Positions 43,811 through 56,949 of a DNA stretch of 64,000 bases are shown one piece after another. The stretch is from assembly GCA_029961685.1 (NCBI GenBank), contig JARWKL010000009.1:28273208-28337207 (forward strand), written 5' to 3'. The notes beneath the pieces were generated by a model. That model was not told where the DNA came from, made no database searches, and worked only from the letters and a program-made list of their open reading frames with translations. Both the position numbers and the translations under genes were made by a program. This stretch comes from Aristolochia californica (lineage: Eukaryota > Streptophyta > Magnoliopsida > Piperales > Aristolochiaceae). Positions within the stretch are counted from its first letter, which is position 1; each line of letters begins with the position of its first letter.

Positions 43811-46800
43811 CTGGAGAGAGCGTAGTCTTGACCTCTCTCTTCTCTCTTTTGGAAGCTTATGCTTGCGATGGAGACAAGAGATCTTAGCACGCCGAGATCT
43901 CCAAAAAGGAGAGTCTGCGCTTTGGATTCACCGGGAGAGAAGAGATAAAACTTATCGTTAGTTCCGCCTGGTTTCTGTCTTTGTGCTTTCTCTCGTACAA
44001 AATGAAATATCCATGGAATCATGTCTCTTTCTTCCTGAATTCTCTTACCCCGACTAAAAACATCTCAACTCCAGAGTCTCTACTGACTTACTGGCCCATA
44101 AGGTTATCCCTGCAACTTCGTTGCATAACGTACGCTGCTTTCTGTTACACGAAGAACCTTAATTTTCTCAAACAAAGATTAATTAATTGGATTTATTAAG
44201 CATGTTACTTGCTTAATTCACGTCTTAAAGTTATTTGCAGGCAGTTTAGGTTTTTCAATTGATGCAACTGTCCATCAATTCTCAAAATAAAACAGAGGTT
44301 GAGGAAGGTAGGGGTGGAGTCCTTCCTTTTCTTCGGGCACCGCAGGGAGGAGGAAAGCATAGTGACATGATTTGACTTCTCATGGGTCTCTCTCTTGCTT
44401 CCATTTTTATGTGCACTGGCAATAAAAAGTGAATAATAGAAGAAAAAGAGCATGAGAAGAAAGAAGAACCAAAATTTTCAGACTCAAGACAAAGGTGGTT
44501 GGATAACTTAAAAGGACAGCTTGTGCCATAAAAAAATCAAACTAATGAAAATATCATTAACTAATTTCTGTATAAAAAATTATACAATTTTAATATCTCT
44601 TTGATCTATTTTCTTGTTTTTGTGCCTTAGTTTATTTTTAACACTTGTTCTTATTGGAGTAAAAGGAAATTCATTTTCTCTCCCGTTACACCATTCGTAT
44701 TTTAAATAAATTGAATTAAAAAAATATGTAACTAGAAATAAAAAAAATTTCATCAATTTTTTTTTTAATTTTCATCTTTTTCCTTTCGTTTCCTTTGTTA
44801 CAAACATATACACCTAATGTCACATTCAGAAACACACATATAATTGTATCATTTCACCAAACCCCTTCTTCTCCTCTTTGCACCAGATAGGGAGGAGGAG
44901 GAGCATCCCTCAAACACTAAAACAAAAAACACTTTTAACAATGAAATGATTCATTGCCAAAAGTTTCAATTTTGAATAAAGGCTTCTCCCAATAAAAATT
45001 TTATAAATATAATTTCGTCAGTAGGTAGTCGTCATGTAACCTTTTACTATGGAAATGAGATAGAATCATCATAAAATTGTAAATTTTAGTGACGAATGTG
45101 ATGCTTATCGGTAAAAACTATTTAACCATGAACCGTATGTCATTGTTAAAATGCTTCTTTACTGACAAAAATTATTTTCGTTAAAAGATATGATTTATTT
45201 TAACAATGAGTTTTTATTCATCATCGAATATGTCTCTATGTGAAACTTCTTAGCGATGGATTTATTTTTTCATTAAAAGACTTATTAGAATTTTCATGTT
45301 TTGGTTTTTCATTATACAATTCACTATATATTTATACAAATTTGTTTGACGTCTACTCATGTTCATCAATCCTTAGTATTTTTAAATTTTCAATTTATTT
45401 AATTTACATGAGTCTTTTAATATTTGAATATCTCAAAGGACTCACATTTCTTTGACATGAAGCACAAATAATTATATCTAGAATAAGCTTCAAAGCAAGG
45501 AAAATTGTATCATATTTTTTGTAGGAATTCTTGTTAGCCAAAAGTTTATATTATGTTTACCCTTTGTTTTTTTTATAATAACAAACTCGTAACTTGATAT
45601 TACCCAATTTTATGTACAAGCATATGTGGACCATCTAAGGGGAGAAGCACAAATTATAACTTGGGGTATTTATTTTTATAAATTCTAAGGGGAGCTATCG
45701 TAAGGGTAAAAGGGGAAATTTAATTTTGCATTCAATAAAATTTAGGGGTGCCACTTGCAAGGGTAGTTTGATATTTTTCTTGATAGGAAAGAAAAAAAAA
45801 GATAACGCAATCCAAGAAGAGACCCAAGTTAGAAGTCATTATTAGGGAAAAGTTTGTTTCCTATTAAGAGTTGTAGTTTCATTTTTAAAATAATTTCTCA
45901 AGGTAAAAATTTCCTAGAATCTTAAAGTCATAGTATAGTTGTTATTTCAGTCATGGTTAAATTAGGATTTTCTTATTTTGAATGAAATAAAAAAAAACTA
46001 CAGATAGAAGGGGCTAGGCTAGAGAAAATCAGTCAATTGCCTAAATCATTTATTTTATTTTTATTTCTTATTTTCCTCCCTCTCTCTCCAACTTGTGCCC
46101 TAGTATCTCTCTTCTTCTATGTTTTTTTAAATAATTTTTTATTTTAAAAAATTATATTTATCGACTATTTTAAGAGTGTAAATTTAGATATTGTAAAGTA
46201 ACAATTTGATTAACATTTGGATATTATAAAATTAAGGATTTTCTTAATCATTTTATTTTTGTATATTTAATTAAATAAATAATCTAAATTTATTTTAATT
46301 ATTTAATCATTTAAATAAAGTTAAAATATATTTTACTTTATTTAAGTAATAATATATTATAAAATCAAATTTATAAAAGTAATCTTGTATAATAAAATAC
46401 CCTCTTTTTATTTTCATAAATTAATAATTTTTAATATTATATTTAATTAATATATTAAGAGTGAGAATTTAGATATTAAAAATTAAAAATTTTATTAAGC
46501 ATTTTAACATTAAAAATATTTTTTTATATATTTTATTTTATATATTTAATTAATTAAATAAATTTAATTTAATTATTTAATTATTTATTAATTCAGTCGA
46601 GTTAAAATCTATCTTAACTTATTAATATAAAATTTAAATAAAAGTATCTTATAAAAGTTAAATCTATTAGAGTATTTTATTAATAAAATTCTTATGAACT
46701 TTCCTCTATACTTTTCACTATACACTAACACAAAAAAATTACTTCTCACTATGTTTTTCATTATGCACACTAACAAAAAAAGTAATTCACTTTCACTTTC

Positions 46801-48027
46801 ACTTTTCATTTTATTTTGAAAATACACTAACCTCCCCTTGAAGTTTCTTGGAATGATTTCAATGGAAAATATTCATACGGAAGCAATCTTTTCTTTTAAG
46901 ATGTGAAAATATTTGAAAATGAAAATTCCTTATTGCCTTGTAACGAAAGGTGTATGCAATGACCCAAAAATGTAAAATAGCTAGAGATCTATTAGGCTCA
47001 AGAAATAAGCATTGAAAAGGAGAACCTACCCCTTCCCCAGTACAAGTGGAGGATATCACTATGTTTGGATTTCTAATATTTTCTGGGAAGGGCATTGAGA
47101 GGGGCTAGAGCATTATCTATATCATTTTTAGGAAGTTTTAATTTAACTTACTCAAAAACTCCTTAGGTTGAACGATACCAAGACAATGGTTTGGTGGAGA
47201 AGAAGAGAGAAGTTCCTTACATGAGTATTAGGAGGAAGTTTTGATGATTTCTAATTTTATTCACTTAAATTGCACCTTCCCATTGTTTAGAAGTTGGCAT
47301 TTGGAGGAAAAGGACCGAATGAGAAATGGAATTTTTCTGCTCCCATAACTTCAGATTGGAAGTTTTGATGGTTTCAAATTCTACTCACATAAATTGTATC
47401 TTCTCACTGAATGGAAGTTGGAATTTGGATGAAAATGACTGAATGAGAAATGGAATCTATAACACAATATCCACAAAGAGCAAGAGGTGAAAAAAAAAAG
47501 ACAAAAAACTCTAATAAGACAAGTGTGAATAATAAACCATTCTTGTGCTCCTAAAAAATCATTCTAATATTCAATTTCAATAAGTATTTCATCACATAAT
47601 ATAATAAAACTTATTATGACACATTAACCATCCTTTTAGAACATCTAAGAATTACACTTCTACATTCAACTATCACATAACACATATTTCTAAATGCTCA
47701 AACCAATGGTGTGAGATAAAAGAACTTCTAATGGGTTTAGTTGGAACACCGAGTCTGCAACAAACTTGTGTCATAATGTTAAGGCGATTCTAGGAATAGA
47801 TGTGATGTCCTCAATATAAAGGCCTGATAGTAGTTACTTTATATTCAATTTCCTTGCATACTTTCAACTGGTTTCGTTCAAAGATGAAGTTTGCTTCAAC
47901 CGTGATTCATGTTAGGAGTGTTTGTTGGAGTCAATTGGGAGAAGAGAGGTTGCAATGAATGGTAGGGAGAGAGAGACAACAATAAAGATTCCCTGATAGA
48001 ACAACAATAAATAATTCATGTTCAAAT

Positions 48028-48058
<31 letters not shown>

Positions 48059-49160
48059 CTGTTTCTTGAATGCTTTTGTGAGTGTGTTTGCAGTTGGTGG
48101 AAAGTGGGGTATTAAATTTTTATTTACAGGAAACATTGCATGCTTAACCTTGTAGATAATTAATATTTGTTTGAAAATTTGCTTAGCTACAATAAACGTT
48201 GCTTTAGAAAACCTGTGTTCAAGTGTATATTTTTTCGCTTGTGCTCAACAACTACATATTGTTTCCATTTAGAATTAAGAATTTGGAGGTCCTACAACAT
48301 GCTAAAAAAAATGAAAAACAAAATCCACGGTGCTAGATTTATCCACTATGAGCTCCAAAAGGTTAAAACAAAAAAAGAAAGAAAAGCTCACTCAATTCAT
48401 ATAAACCAACCTTTTTCTCATAATATGGAATGAGCATTCATATTTTGAATCCCATCACATAGTACATCCCATTTTATGATATATTATTTATCCATTTACA
48501 TAAGATATCTCATCTATCAATTACATACTTTGGCATGCATACCCCCTACTTCCAACTTGATCTTCACTAGAATTATTGGGTTGCTTGGAACCACTGGATG
48601 TTGAAAGAGTTGTAAGCCTATAAATACCAAACCTGGTGAGAATGTAACTCTGACTAATCAAGTCAAACTTAAGTTGTGATGGCCACAAAATTCCTTTGGT
48701 TTGTGGAGAACAAGTGAATTATGTCTTATTTTTCTTAATTTTTAGGACTCAATAATTGTTAAAAGGAACATTGTGAATTTGCTAAAGAAGAGACTTAACA
48801 AGAAGAAATAAGTTATCTGCTTTTGATACAAATAGTGGTTCAATAATAGAGTTATGCATTTGCATCATTGTTTGCTTGTTGCTTCTTTAAATATGGGAAG
48901 CTAAGGCCATGTGTTAAATCATTGACAAATTGAAACTTCATCTTGCTTTGCTTAGATCTAACAATTATTACTGGAGCAAATATGTGATGTCCAACAAAAC
49001 AAAACAAAACAATAAGCTATAGTGCACAAACTTATCCACAGGCTCAAAAAGTGTATAAACAAACTATTATTTTTTATACACCATTCCGGAATTCAAGTTT
49101 CAATCTTGTCATATAATTTGATATACATAATTTATAATAGATTGCATAAACCTTCTTTTA
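43811..49160. other. Long AT-rich intergenic region
   Basis: No gene is recognisable. The first few hundred bases are the GPAT upstream region. 46,130-46,700 is extremely AT-rich. Short frames (for example 46,859-47,095 minus) have no family I know. A (GA)n microsatellite sits at about 48029-48052. Mobile-element remnants are likely but I cannot name them. Confidence 0.45.
48029..48052. repeat. (GA)n microsatellite
   Basis: Twelve or so uninterrupted GA dinucleotides within AT-rich intergenic DNA. Confidence 0.9.
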
Positions 49161-49163
49161 CTT

Positions 49164-50690
49164 GTAAGTGTGGGTCCTTGGTCCCACTTAATAGACTAGT
49201 CTGTTGGGTGCGAATGACTTGGTACTTGGCATTTGACACTCCACCACGTATTCGAATCCCCAAGGGGACTTTGGTTTGTTTGGATTTGGTTTGGTCTTTG
49301 CATTTGGCGGGTGGGTGTAAGTGTAGGTCCTTGGTCCCACTTAATAGACTAGTCTGTTGGGTGCAGATGACTTGGTACTTGGTATTTGACACTCCACCTC
49401 GTGTTCGAATCCCCGAGGGGATTTTGGTTTGTTTGGATTTGGTTTGGTCTTTGCATTTGGCGGGGTGGGTGTAAGTGTGGGTCCTTGGTCTCACTTAATA
49501 GACTAGTCTGTTGGGTGCGGATGGCTTGGTAATTGGCATTTGACACTCCACCCCGTGTTTGAATCCCCGAGGGGACTTCGTTTTTTTTGGATTGGTTTGG
49601 TCTTTGGATTTGATTTGGTCTTTGCATTTGGCGGGGTGGGTGTAAGTGTAGGTCCTTGGTCCCACTTAATAGACTAGTCTATTGGGTGCAAATGACTTGG
49701 TACTTGGTATTTGACACTCCACCCCGTGTTCGAATCCCCGAGGGGACTTTGGTTTGTTTGGATTTGGTTTGGTCTTTGGATTTGATTTGGTCTTTGCATT
49801 TGGTGGGGTGGTGTAAGTGTGGGTCCTTGGTCCCACTTAATAGACTAGTATGTTGGGTGCAGATGGTTTGGTACTTGGCATTTGACACTCCACCCCGTGT
49901 TCGAATCCCTGAGGGGACTTTATTTTTTTTTTGGATTTGATTTGGTCTTTGCATTTGGCGGGGAGGGTGTAAGTGTGGGTCCTTGGTCCCACTTAATCGA
50001 CTAGTCGGTTGGGTGCGGATGGCTTGGTACTTGGCATTTGACACTCCACCCCTTGTTCGAATCCCCGAGGGGCCTTTGGTTTGTTTGGATTTGGTTTGGT
50101 TTTTGAATTTGATTTGGTCTTTGCATTTGGCGGGGTTGATGTAAGTGTGGGTCCTTGGTCCCAGTTAATAGACTAGTCTGTTGGGTGCGGATGGCTTGGT
50201 ACTTGGCATTTGACACTCCACCCCGTGTTTGAATCCTCGAGGGGACTTTGGTTTGTTTGGATTTGGTTTGGTTTTTGGATTTGATTGGGTCTTTGTATTT
50301 GGCGGGGGTGGGTGTAAGTGTGGGTCCTTGGTCCCACTTAATAGACTAGTCTGTTGGGTGTGGATGGCTTGGTACTTGGCATTTGACACTCCACCCCGTG
50401 TTCGAATCCCCGAGGGGACTTTGGTTTGTTTGGATTTGGTTTGGTTTGGTTTTTGGATTTGATTTGGTCTTTGCATTTGGCGGGGTGGGTGTAAGTGTGG
50501 GTCCTTGGTCCCACTTAATAGACTAGTCTGTTGGGTGTGGATGACTTGGTACTTGGCATTTGACACTCCACCCCATTTTCGAATCCTTGAGGGGACTTTG
50601 GTTTGGTCTTTGGATTTGATTTGGTCTTTGCATTTGGCGGGGTGGGTGTAAGTGTGGGTCATCGATTCCACTTAATCGACTAGTCTTTTC
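49164..50690 (+). repeat. Tandem array of about 150-178 bp units
   Basis: Ten unit starts (gtaagtgt.ggtcc) can be seen at about 49164, 49317, 49471, 49642, 49813, 49969, 50141, 50313, 50491 and 50648. The last unit is partial. Each has ccacttaatagactagtc, then gtacttggcatttgacact, then gttcgaatcccc, then a TTTGG-rich tail whose length varies and explains the unit sizes. The units have long open frames on both strands, but these are products of the repeat and not genes. The gttcgaatcc word matches the B box of tRNA genes, so the unit may derive from a SINE. Confidence 0.92.
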
Positions 50691-51900
50691 GGGTTGTATT
50701 GGTTAGGTACTTACATTACTACCATTCTATGAATTACACATTTCAACCTGTTTCAAACATGGTTACAGTTTGGGTGATTGTTGGAGTATGATGGCACACG
50801 CAGGATTGCATAGAACCACAGACTGCTAAAAGAAATTAAACCTGTAAATACCAAAAGGGATAAAAAATTGGTTAACTGTCGAGTTGCAATGGCCATAAAA
50901 AATGAGTGTTGGCATTAGTCATATTCTGGATAAAGAGAAGAAAAATCATACAATTGGCAAAAAAAGTTCCATTAACTTAGAAAATTGTAACTAGTTTATC
51001 AGAAAGTCCAAACTTGCTTCATAAGTTTTCAAATTAGGGGTGATAGCTATAGTAATAAAATGGAGAATGAGAGGTTGTGATGTAAGAGAGTGAGAGTGGA
51101 AGAGAGAGAAAAATAAATGCACACAATGGGCCTTGAAATTGCCCAGGGGAGGGAAGGGCTAGTGTAAGCACAAAAACAAAAGAATAGCCTTGTCTACTCC
51201 CATCTCCTCCCGCCCAAAAATAAAAAGAAAACAGTTTTATTGATATTTGTTTGACTGGCTCGCAAGTGCACCCGCTAAGGCACAACTGCCCTGAAGTCTA
51301 TTCCAATTTACACTCTAGATGCCTCAACGACTAAACAAATTACACCATGCATACCCCTAATCTGACTTGTCATCACCATTCAATTCACAGTCATGGTGGT
51401 TCCAAGGTGGTCTCAGCTAAAGAACCAAGTACAAGAACCCGATACCAGAACTCCTTACTGCTTACTCATTCATAAGATCCATAAATATTTCACCATAGAC
51501 CTCCCCCCATTCTCCTTGTCATGATATCTTTATACCCAGAAACAATCCAATTTGGAAGTGCAAACCTGAAAATGGCAAATCACAACTCGAGTATACCATT
51601 ATGGAAAATAAAATGATCAAAGAATTCATGTATTAAACAATCTCTAAGAAAGTTATTTCACAAATTACAATAACCAACCAAAATTAGCTTGGAACTCGTG
51701 AAACTGAGAAAATAATCAGAAGATATTTCTAAGCAAAACATATCCCAGAGAAATTAACATAAATAAATTGAACACAGGACATGCAATTTTTAGATAGATA
51801 AAAAAAAGGGAAAGAAAAAGATATTTTTTTTTAGAAAGAGTTAAAAGCGGAACCAGGAATTCAATTTTCAAATATTTTGCAGCTAATGGGTACTTAGATT
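50691..51900. other. Gene-free stretch
   Basis: AT-rich DNA with a GA-rich patch near 51,080-51,110. I looked here for the last exon of the Lifeguard-like remnant and did not find it. Confidence 0.45.
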
Positions 51901-52370
51901 ATTACCTGACACAGAATGAACACAACCGGAGCAATGATAGAACTGAACAGGAATGGCCAAAGCTGGAATCCTTGCCTCTGCTTGCAGCCCAGAATGTGTG
52001 CACCATGAGACTTACGACTACTACAGTAGTGAGAATGGACGCTTCCAAAATTACCTTTCCTGTTTGCAAAACATTCAATAGAAGAAGACCAGTTAATGTC
52101 TTGGCAGAGAGCAGAAACTGCTAAGCAGGGGAGTGCAATATACAATACTATTTACCTTGATAAAAATTCTAAAACAGCAATGCAGCTAATTTGGACTATC
52201 CACCACGGCAAGGCAAGGCCACTTTCAACGCATAAAATGTAAACAGAGGATAGGATCTTTACCACTTCTGAATGCACTAATGATGCCGATCATCGCCATG
52301 TTGAAGGAGATTGTAAGGAGGCCGAGGAGGATGAGGTTGATGGGGTGCTTCTGATATTAGTGATACATGG

Positions 52371-52694
52371 TGATAGAAAATGAAAGAAGAATCATAAAGA
52401 TGAAAAATCAATCTGTAATGTTTTCTCCTCTCACTCTCAATCTGTTTACAAGAAGGGGTATTTATATAATACAGAGGATAGAATATAGTATTGTAGACTC
52501 TTCTGGAATACATGTCATAAAATACAATATTCTAGACTTTTCTGGAATACATGACCTGTTGACACCTTCTGGACTCTTCTGGTGGAGCTGCTTTGTCTTG
52601 AGCTGCTGAGGTGGAAGGCTGAGTATTGCTAAGTTGGCCTAGAGATGATGACTTACCCTGTGCTGCTGAGGTGGAAGACTTCTCATTGCTGATA
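52371..52694 (-). repeat. 3' LTR of the second copia element
   Basis: The plus-strand copy runs from tgatagaaaatgaaagaag to ttctcattgctgata and matches 56627-56949 base for base except at scattered positions. Confidence 0.88.
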
Positions 52695-53215
52695 CCCCCC
52701 AGCGAGCCCAGCATTCCTGGTAGGACTGTGAGGCTAGATCTTAGTGTGCAAAATCTGGTAATGGACAGGGGCTTGGTACAGACATCTGCAATCTGATCTT
52801 TATTGGAAAGGAAGGAAACTTGAAGAGTCTTGTTATGGACACGATCACGAACAAAATGATAATCAATGTCCACATGCTTGGTTCGAGAATGCATCACAGG
52901 ATTCACAGATAAGTAAGTGGCCCCCCAGATTATCACAATAGAGAATGGGTTGCTGAGATAAGTAGACCCCAATTCAGACAATAAGGATTGGACCCAAACT
53001 AGTTCACACGTAGCATGAGCCAAGGCCTTTTATTCAGCCTCTGTGCTGGACCGAGCGATAGTAGTTTGTTTTCTTTTAACTCCAGCAGATGAGATTTGTG
53101 CCATAGAATAAACAATAGCCACTGGTAGATTTTCAGTCGTCGGGGCAGCCTGCCTAGTCTGCATCAGAGAAGGCAGCCAGAACAAGGGACAGAGAAGGAG
53201 TGAGGGCCAGACCAT
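52532..53215 (-). pseudogene. Copia RNase H of the second element
   Basis: Two frames together cover RNase H. SSAGVKRKQTTIARSSTEAE lies upstream of a stop and MAHATCELVWVQSLLSELG downstream, ending in SRTKHVDIDYHFVRDRV and KDQIADVCTKPL. A stop near 53027-53029 separates them, so the protein is broken. Confidence 0.85.
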
Positions 53216-54011
53216 AATCCAGAGTCTGTTTCAAATACCGTAAGATCCGCTTCACGGATTGCCAATGAGAAAGACAAGGAGCATGCATAAATTGACAGAC
53301 CCGATTGACTGAGAAGGCTAAATCAGGCCGAGTGAAGAGAAGATATTGGAGGCTTCCCACCACACTCCTGTACAGAGAAGGATCTTCCATAGATGTAGAA
53401 TCAAAACCAGAAAGTTTAGTGGAGGGAGACATAGGATTGCCAACAGGATTACAATTAGCCATATTGGTCTTGTATAGTAGATCAAGGATATATTTTCGTT
53501 GGGACAGAAAAATTCCATTCGAATTTCGGTGACACTTAATACCCAGGAAGTAATGAAGATCACTAAGATCTTCGACGGGAAAATCAGCATTGAGCAATTT
53601 AACAAGTTGAGCAATGGCAAAACTATCGGATCCAGTAAGGAGAATGTCATCAACATAAACTCAAAAATAAAAGACAATAGACCGATGGCGGTAGATGAAT
53701 AAGGAAGTGTCGGATTTGGAAATGACAAAGCCAAATTCAAGTAGTTTGCTGGTAAGATGAGCATACCACACACGGGGGGCCTGTTTAAGACCGTAGAGAG
53801 CACGATTGAGCTTGCAGACATAAGTGGGAAATTGAGGATGAACAAAGCCACTCAGTTGAGACATAAATACTGTTTCATCCAATGTGCCATGAAGAAAAGC
53901 ATTTTGAATATCTAATTGATGAACCAACCAATTTTTAGAGAGGGCAATGGAAAGAACTAACCCAATGGTTGTCGGTTTGACAATTGGATTGAAAGTCTTG
54001 AAATAGTCCAA
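53154..54011 (-). pseudogene. Copia reverse transcriptase of the second element
   Basis: 54011-53661 encodes FNPIVKPTTIGLVLSIAL, QLDIQNAFLHGTL and LNRALYGLKQAPRVWY. 53597-53154 encodes DLSDLHYFLGIKCHRN, SQRKYILDLLYKTNM and SVVGSLQYLLFTRPDLAFSVN. The YVDD-type catalytic region at about 53640-53665 falls in the frame change between the two. Confidence 0.88.
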
Positions 54012-54187
54012 GCCCTCGAGCTAACTGTAGCCTTTGGCGACAAGGCGCGCTTTTCGCCGTTCGACTGAACCATTTGAGAGGTATTTTGTTTTGAAGATCC
54101 AGCGGTAGCCCACAACATTCTGAGAGGAGGATGGAGGGACTAGGGTCCAAGTATTGTTGGAGAGAAGGGCTTCAAATTCGATTTGCA

Positions 54188-55154
54188 TCACACGACGCCA
54201 TTCCGGGTATATAGAAGCTTCAGTGACAGAGGAGGGTTCATCGGGAGTGACACGGGATGTGAGGGGGGCTTGAGGGGGTGGTCAGGCAATGGTACCATTG
54301 GTCCGGAGTTTTGGAAAATGGAGGTTGGATTTGGACCGGGTTTGCATAGGATGAGGATGGGAAATGGGGAAAGGGGAGACACGAAAGGCTTGGGAGGTAC
54401 AAACTCACGAGGGGGAGATGAGGGCAGTGGTAAGAGTGGGGAAATGGGTCTACCGGGTGGGGTCGGAGAAGGAGGGGAAGGGGCAATGGACGGAAGGGTG
54501 GGACCAGGGGAGGATGGAGGAGTAATGGGATTGGGGATGGTAGTGGTAGGGGGTTGTAAAGGGAGAGAAGAGGAGGGCGGAGGAGTAGGTAATGGAGAAG
54601 AGGAGATGGATGGAGACGATTGAAAGGGAAAAACAGTTTCATACAAAAAAAAACATACGAGAGGTAAGGATGTGATAGCATAAGTAGCCATGATGATTAG
54701 GGTTGTAACCAAAAAAGACACAAGGAAGAGACCGATAATCCATTTTGTGCCGATTATAAGGACAAAGATTAGGCCAACAAAGACAGCCAAAAGTTTTCAA
54801 GAATTTGTAATTGGGCTGTCGGTTCCACAATTTTTTAAAGGGAGATTTATGGTTTAACACCAAAGTGGGTAAGCGATTAATTAAGTAGGCAACAGTAATA
54901 AAAGCATCGGACCAATATTTTTGATGGGTGAAGGAAAGGGCAAGAAGAGCAAGACCGGTTTCGACAATGTGTCTATGTTTCCTCTCAACGGAACCATTTT
55001 GAGAGTAGGCATAAGGACAAGCCAAGCGATGAGAAATCCCAAAAAACTGCAGCACAATATGAAGGGAATGAAATTCGCCACCCCAATCATATTGTAGGGC
55101 ACGTATTTTGGTATGAAGTAAATTTTTTACTTGAGAGTTGAAGGATAAAAACAC
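54188..55154 (-). pseudogene. Copia integrase and proline-rich linker of the second element
   Basis: 55154-54700 encodes integrase-type phrases (YSQNGSVERKHRHIVETGLALL, LNHKSPFKKLWNRQPNY, FGCLCWPN). Then follows a long Pro/Ser-rich linker to about 54190, normal between integrase and reverse transcriptase in copia. Confidence 0.85.
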
Positions 55155-55177
55155 ATTAACGACATCGAATTTACACT

Positions 55178-56584
55178 TTAATGGAAAAGTCCACGTAAAT
55201 CGACATTAGTCATTAACAAAAGAGAGGTAATATTGAAAACCACCCCTAGACACAGTGGGGGCAGGAACATATACATCAGCAAACAAAAGTTGGAGAGGAG
55301 CAGTGGTCCAAGATGGAGAAGATGAATACGGTAGTTGATGGAGTTTGGCCTGACAGCAAGAGAGCATAACCTAGGATGTGGAGAGCGCTTCACTGGGAGA
55401 GATAGCTGGGAGATGATGCAGTGGACTAATTGCATGGAGGTATGACCCAAATGAGTGTGCCATTGGAATGGAGAGACTTTTGACCCAGTATGAGCTTGAT
55501 AGGAAGATGCGGCGGGAGGAAAGACATACATGCCTTGACTAGTAGGACCTCGCAGAAGTGTTTTCTTGGTACGGCAATCCTTCACAAAGAAACAAGATGA
55601 ATGAAATTCAAAAAATACAGAATTATCTTCACAAAATTTTCTAACAGTAATTAAATTCTTGGAAAGAGACGGAACATGATAAAGTTGAGGGAGGAGGAGA
55701 TTGTCAGAAGTGGATGGAAGAACAGAGCTGCCAACGTGGTGAATAGGGAGAGAGTTACCGTCACCAACGCGAACTTGATCATTGCCCTTATACTCAGTAG
55801 GGTTGATGGATAGGTTGGAAAAATTATGAGTAAAGTGATGAATCGCGGCCGAATCAGGATACCAGCTATGGTCAACAGAAGGAGTAGGAGCATGGGAGGG
55901 AGGAGCGTGAGAGAAAGGGGCAGAAGTGAGATGGGCGGCTAAGGAAGGAGGTGGGCCGCCTGATAGGAATGATCAAATTGGTGATAGCATTGTAGGGTCA
56001 TATGGCCTTGATGGTGACAAATTTGACATGGAGGGCGAGTTGGGGAAAAGGGGGAAGAAGGGGATCGACCGCCGAAGCGACTGTGCCCACTACCTCGGGT
56101 GCCGCCTCTACCGTGAAACCCTTGCTAGTTGAAAGCGTATCGTGAAGGATTATGGCCCATTGATAATATTCTGTAATGGAATCCGACCTTTTTTCAGGGT
56201 TGTGAGTTGGTATTGCAGTTGCATCACGCGAGCTTAGGATTTTGAAGCGAAGAGGTTTTCGAGAATGAGCCAGATTTCTCTGGAGGTTGAGGCTTCGACG
56301 ACATGGGCAATGAGGTTTTCTGTGAGGGAAGAAATGAGGACGAACATGATGGCTTGATCGTGTTGTTTCCAAATGGAATAGGGTGAAGGGAGATCTGTGG
56401 GAGTGTCATCGAGGGGTTTGGGCGCAACGATGGAACCGTCAATGTAGCTGAAAGCATTCTGACTGTGGAGGTAAGGCATGAGTTGAGCCTTCCACAACAG
56501 ATAGTTATCGTGATTTAATTTGACAGTGATGAAATGGGAGGGAGATGGAAGGGAGAATGTGTGGAGGTTTGGGGATTCATCCAT
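55178..56584 (-). pseudogene. Copia gag, protease and pre-integrase of the second element
   Basis: Gag starts at 56584 (MDESPNLHTFSLP, then VKLNHDNYLLWKAQLMPYL). The zinc-knuckle and protease area (56,050-55,650) is in several frames. The pre-integrase block (FQWHTHLGHTS) lies near 55460. Several frameshifts are present. Confidence 0.8.
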
Positions 56585-56626
56585 GGGTGAAGATAGATGT
56601 GAGTCCTTACACGGCTTTGGATACCA

Positions 56627-56949
56627 TAATAGAAAATGAACGAAGAATCATAAAGATGAAAAATCAATCTATAATGTTTTATCCTCTCACTCTCAATCTG
56701 TTTACAAGAAGGGGTATTTATACAATACAGAGGATAGAATATAGTATTCTAGACTCTTCTGGAATATATGACATAGAATACAGTATTTTAGACTCTTCTG
56801 GAATACATGACCCGTTGACACCTTATGGACTCTTTGGAGGAGCTGCTTTGTCTTGAGCTACTGTGGTGGAAGGCTGAGTATTGCTGAGTTGGCCTAGAGA
56901 TGATGACTTACCCTGTGCTGCTGAGGTGGAAGACTTCTCATTGCTGATA
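56627..56949 (-). repeat. 5' LTR of the second copia element
   Basis: It partners 52371-52694. The reverse strand ends ttctatta just before the tggtatcc primer-binding site. Confidence 0.88.

Noticed and set aside
49132..50671. Open frames of 70-168 codons on both strands in the tandem array
   Set aside because: Peptides repeat with the DNA unit and exist on both strands; stops appear where unit length varies. This is not a gene.
49164..50690. A CRISPR-like or tRNA gene cluster
   Set aside because: Plant nuclear DNA; units are contiguous with no unique spacers. Only the B-box word matches a tRNA and no cloverleaf can be drawn.
54183..54623. Gly-rich plus-strand frame of 146 codons
   Set aside because: It is the complement of the Pro/Ser-rich linker of the minus-strand copia polyprotein.
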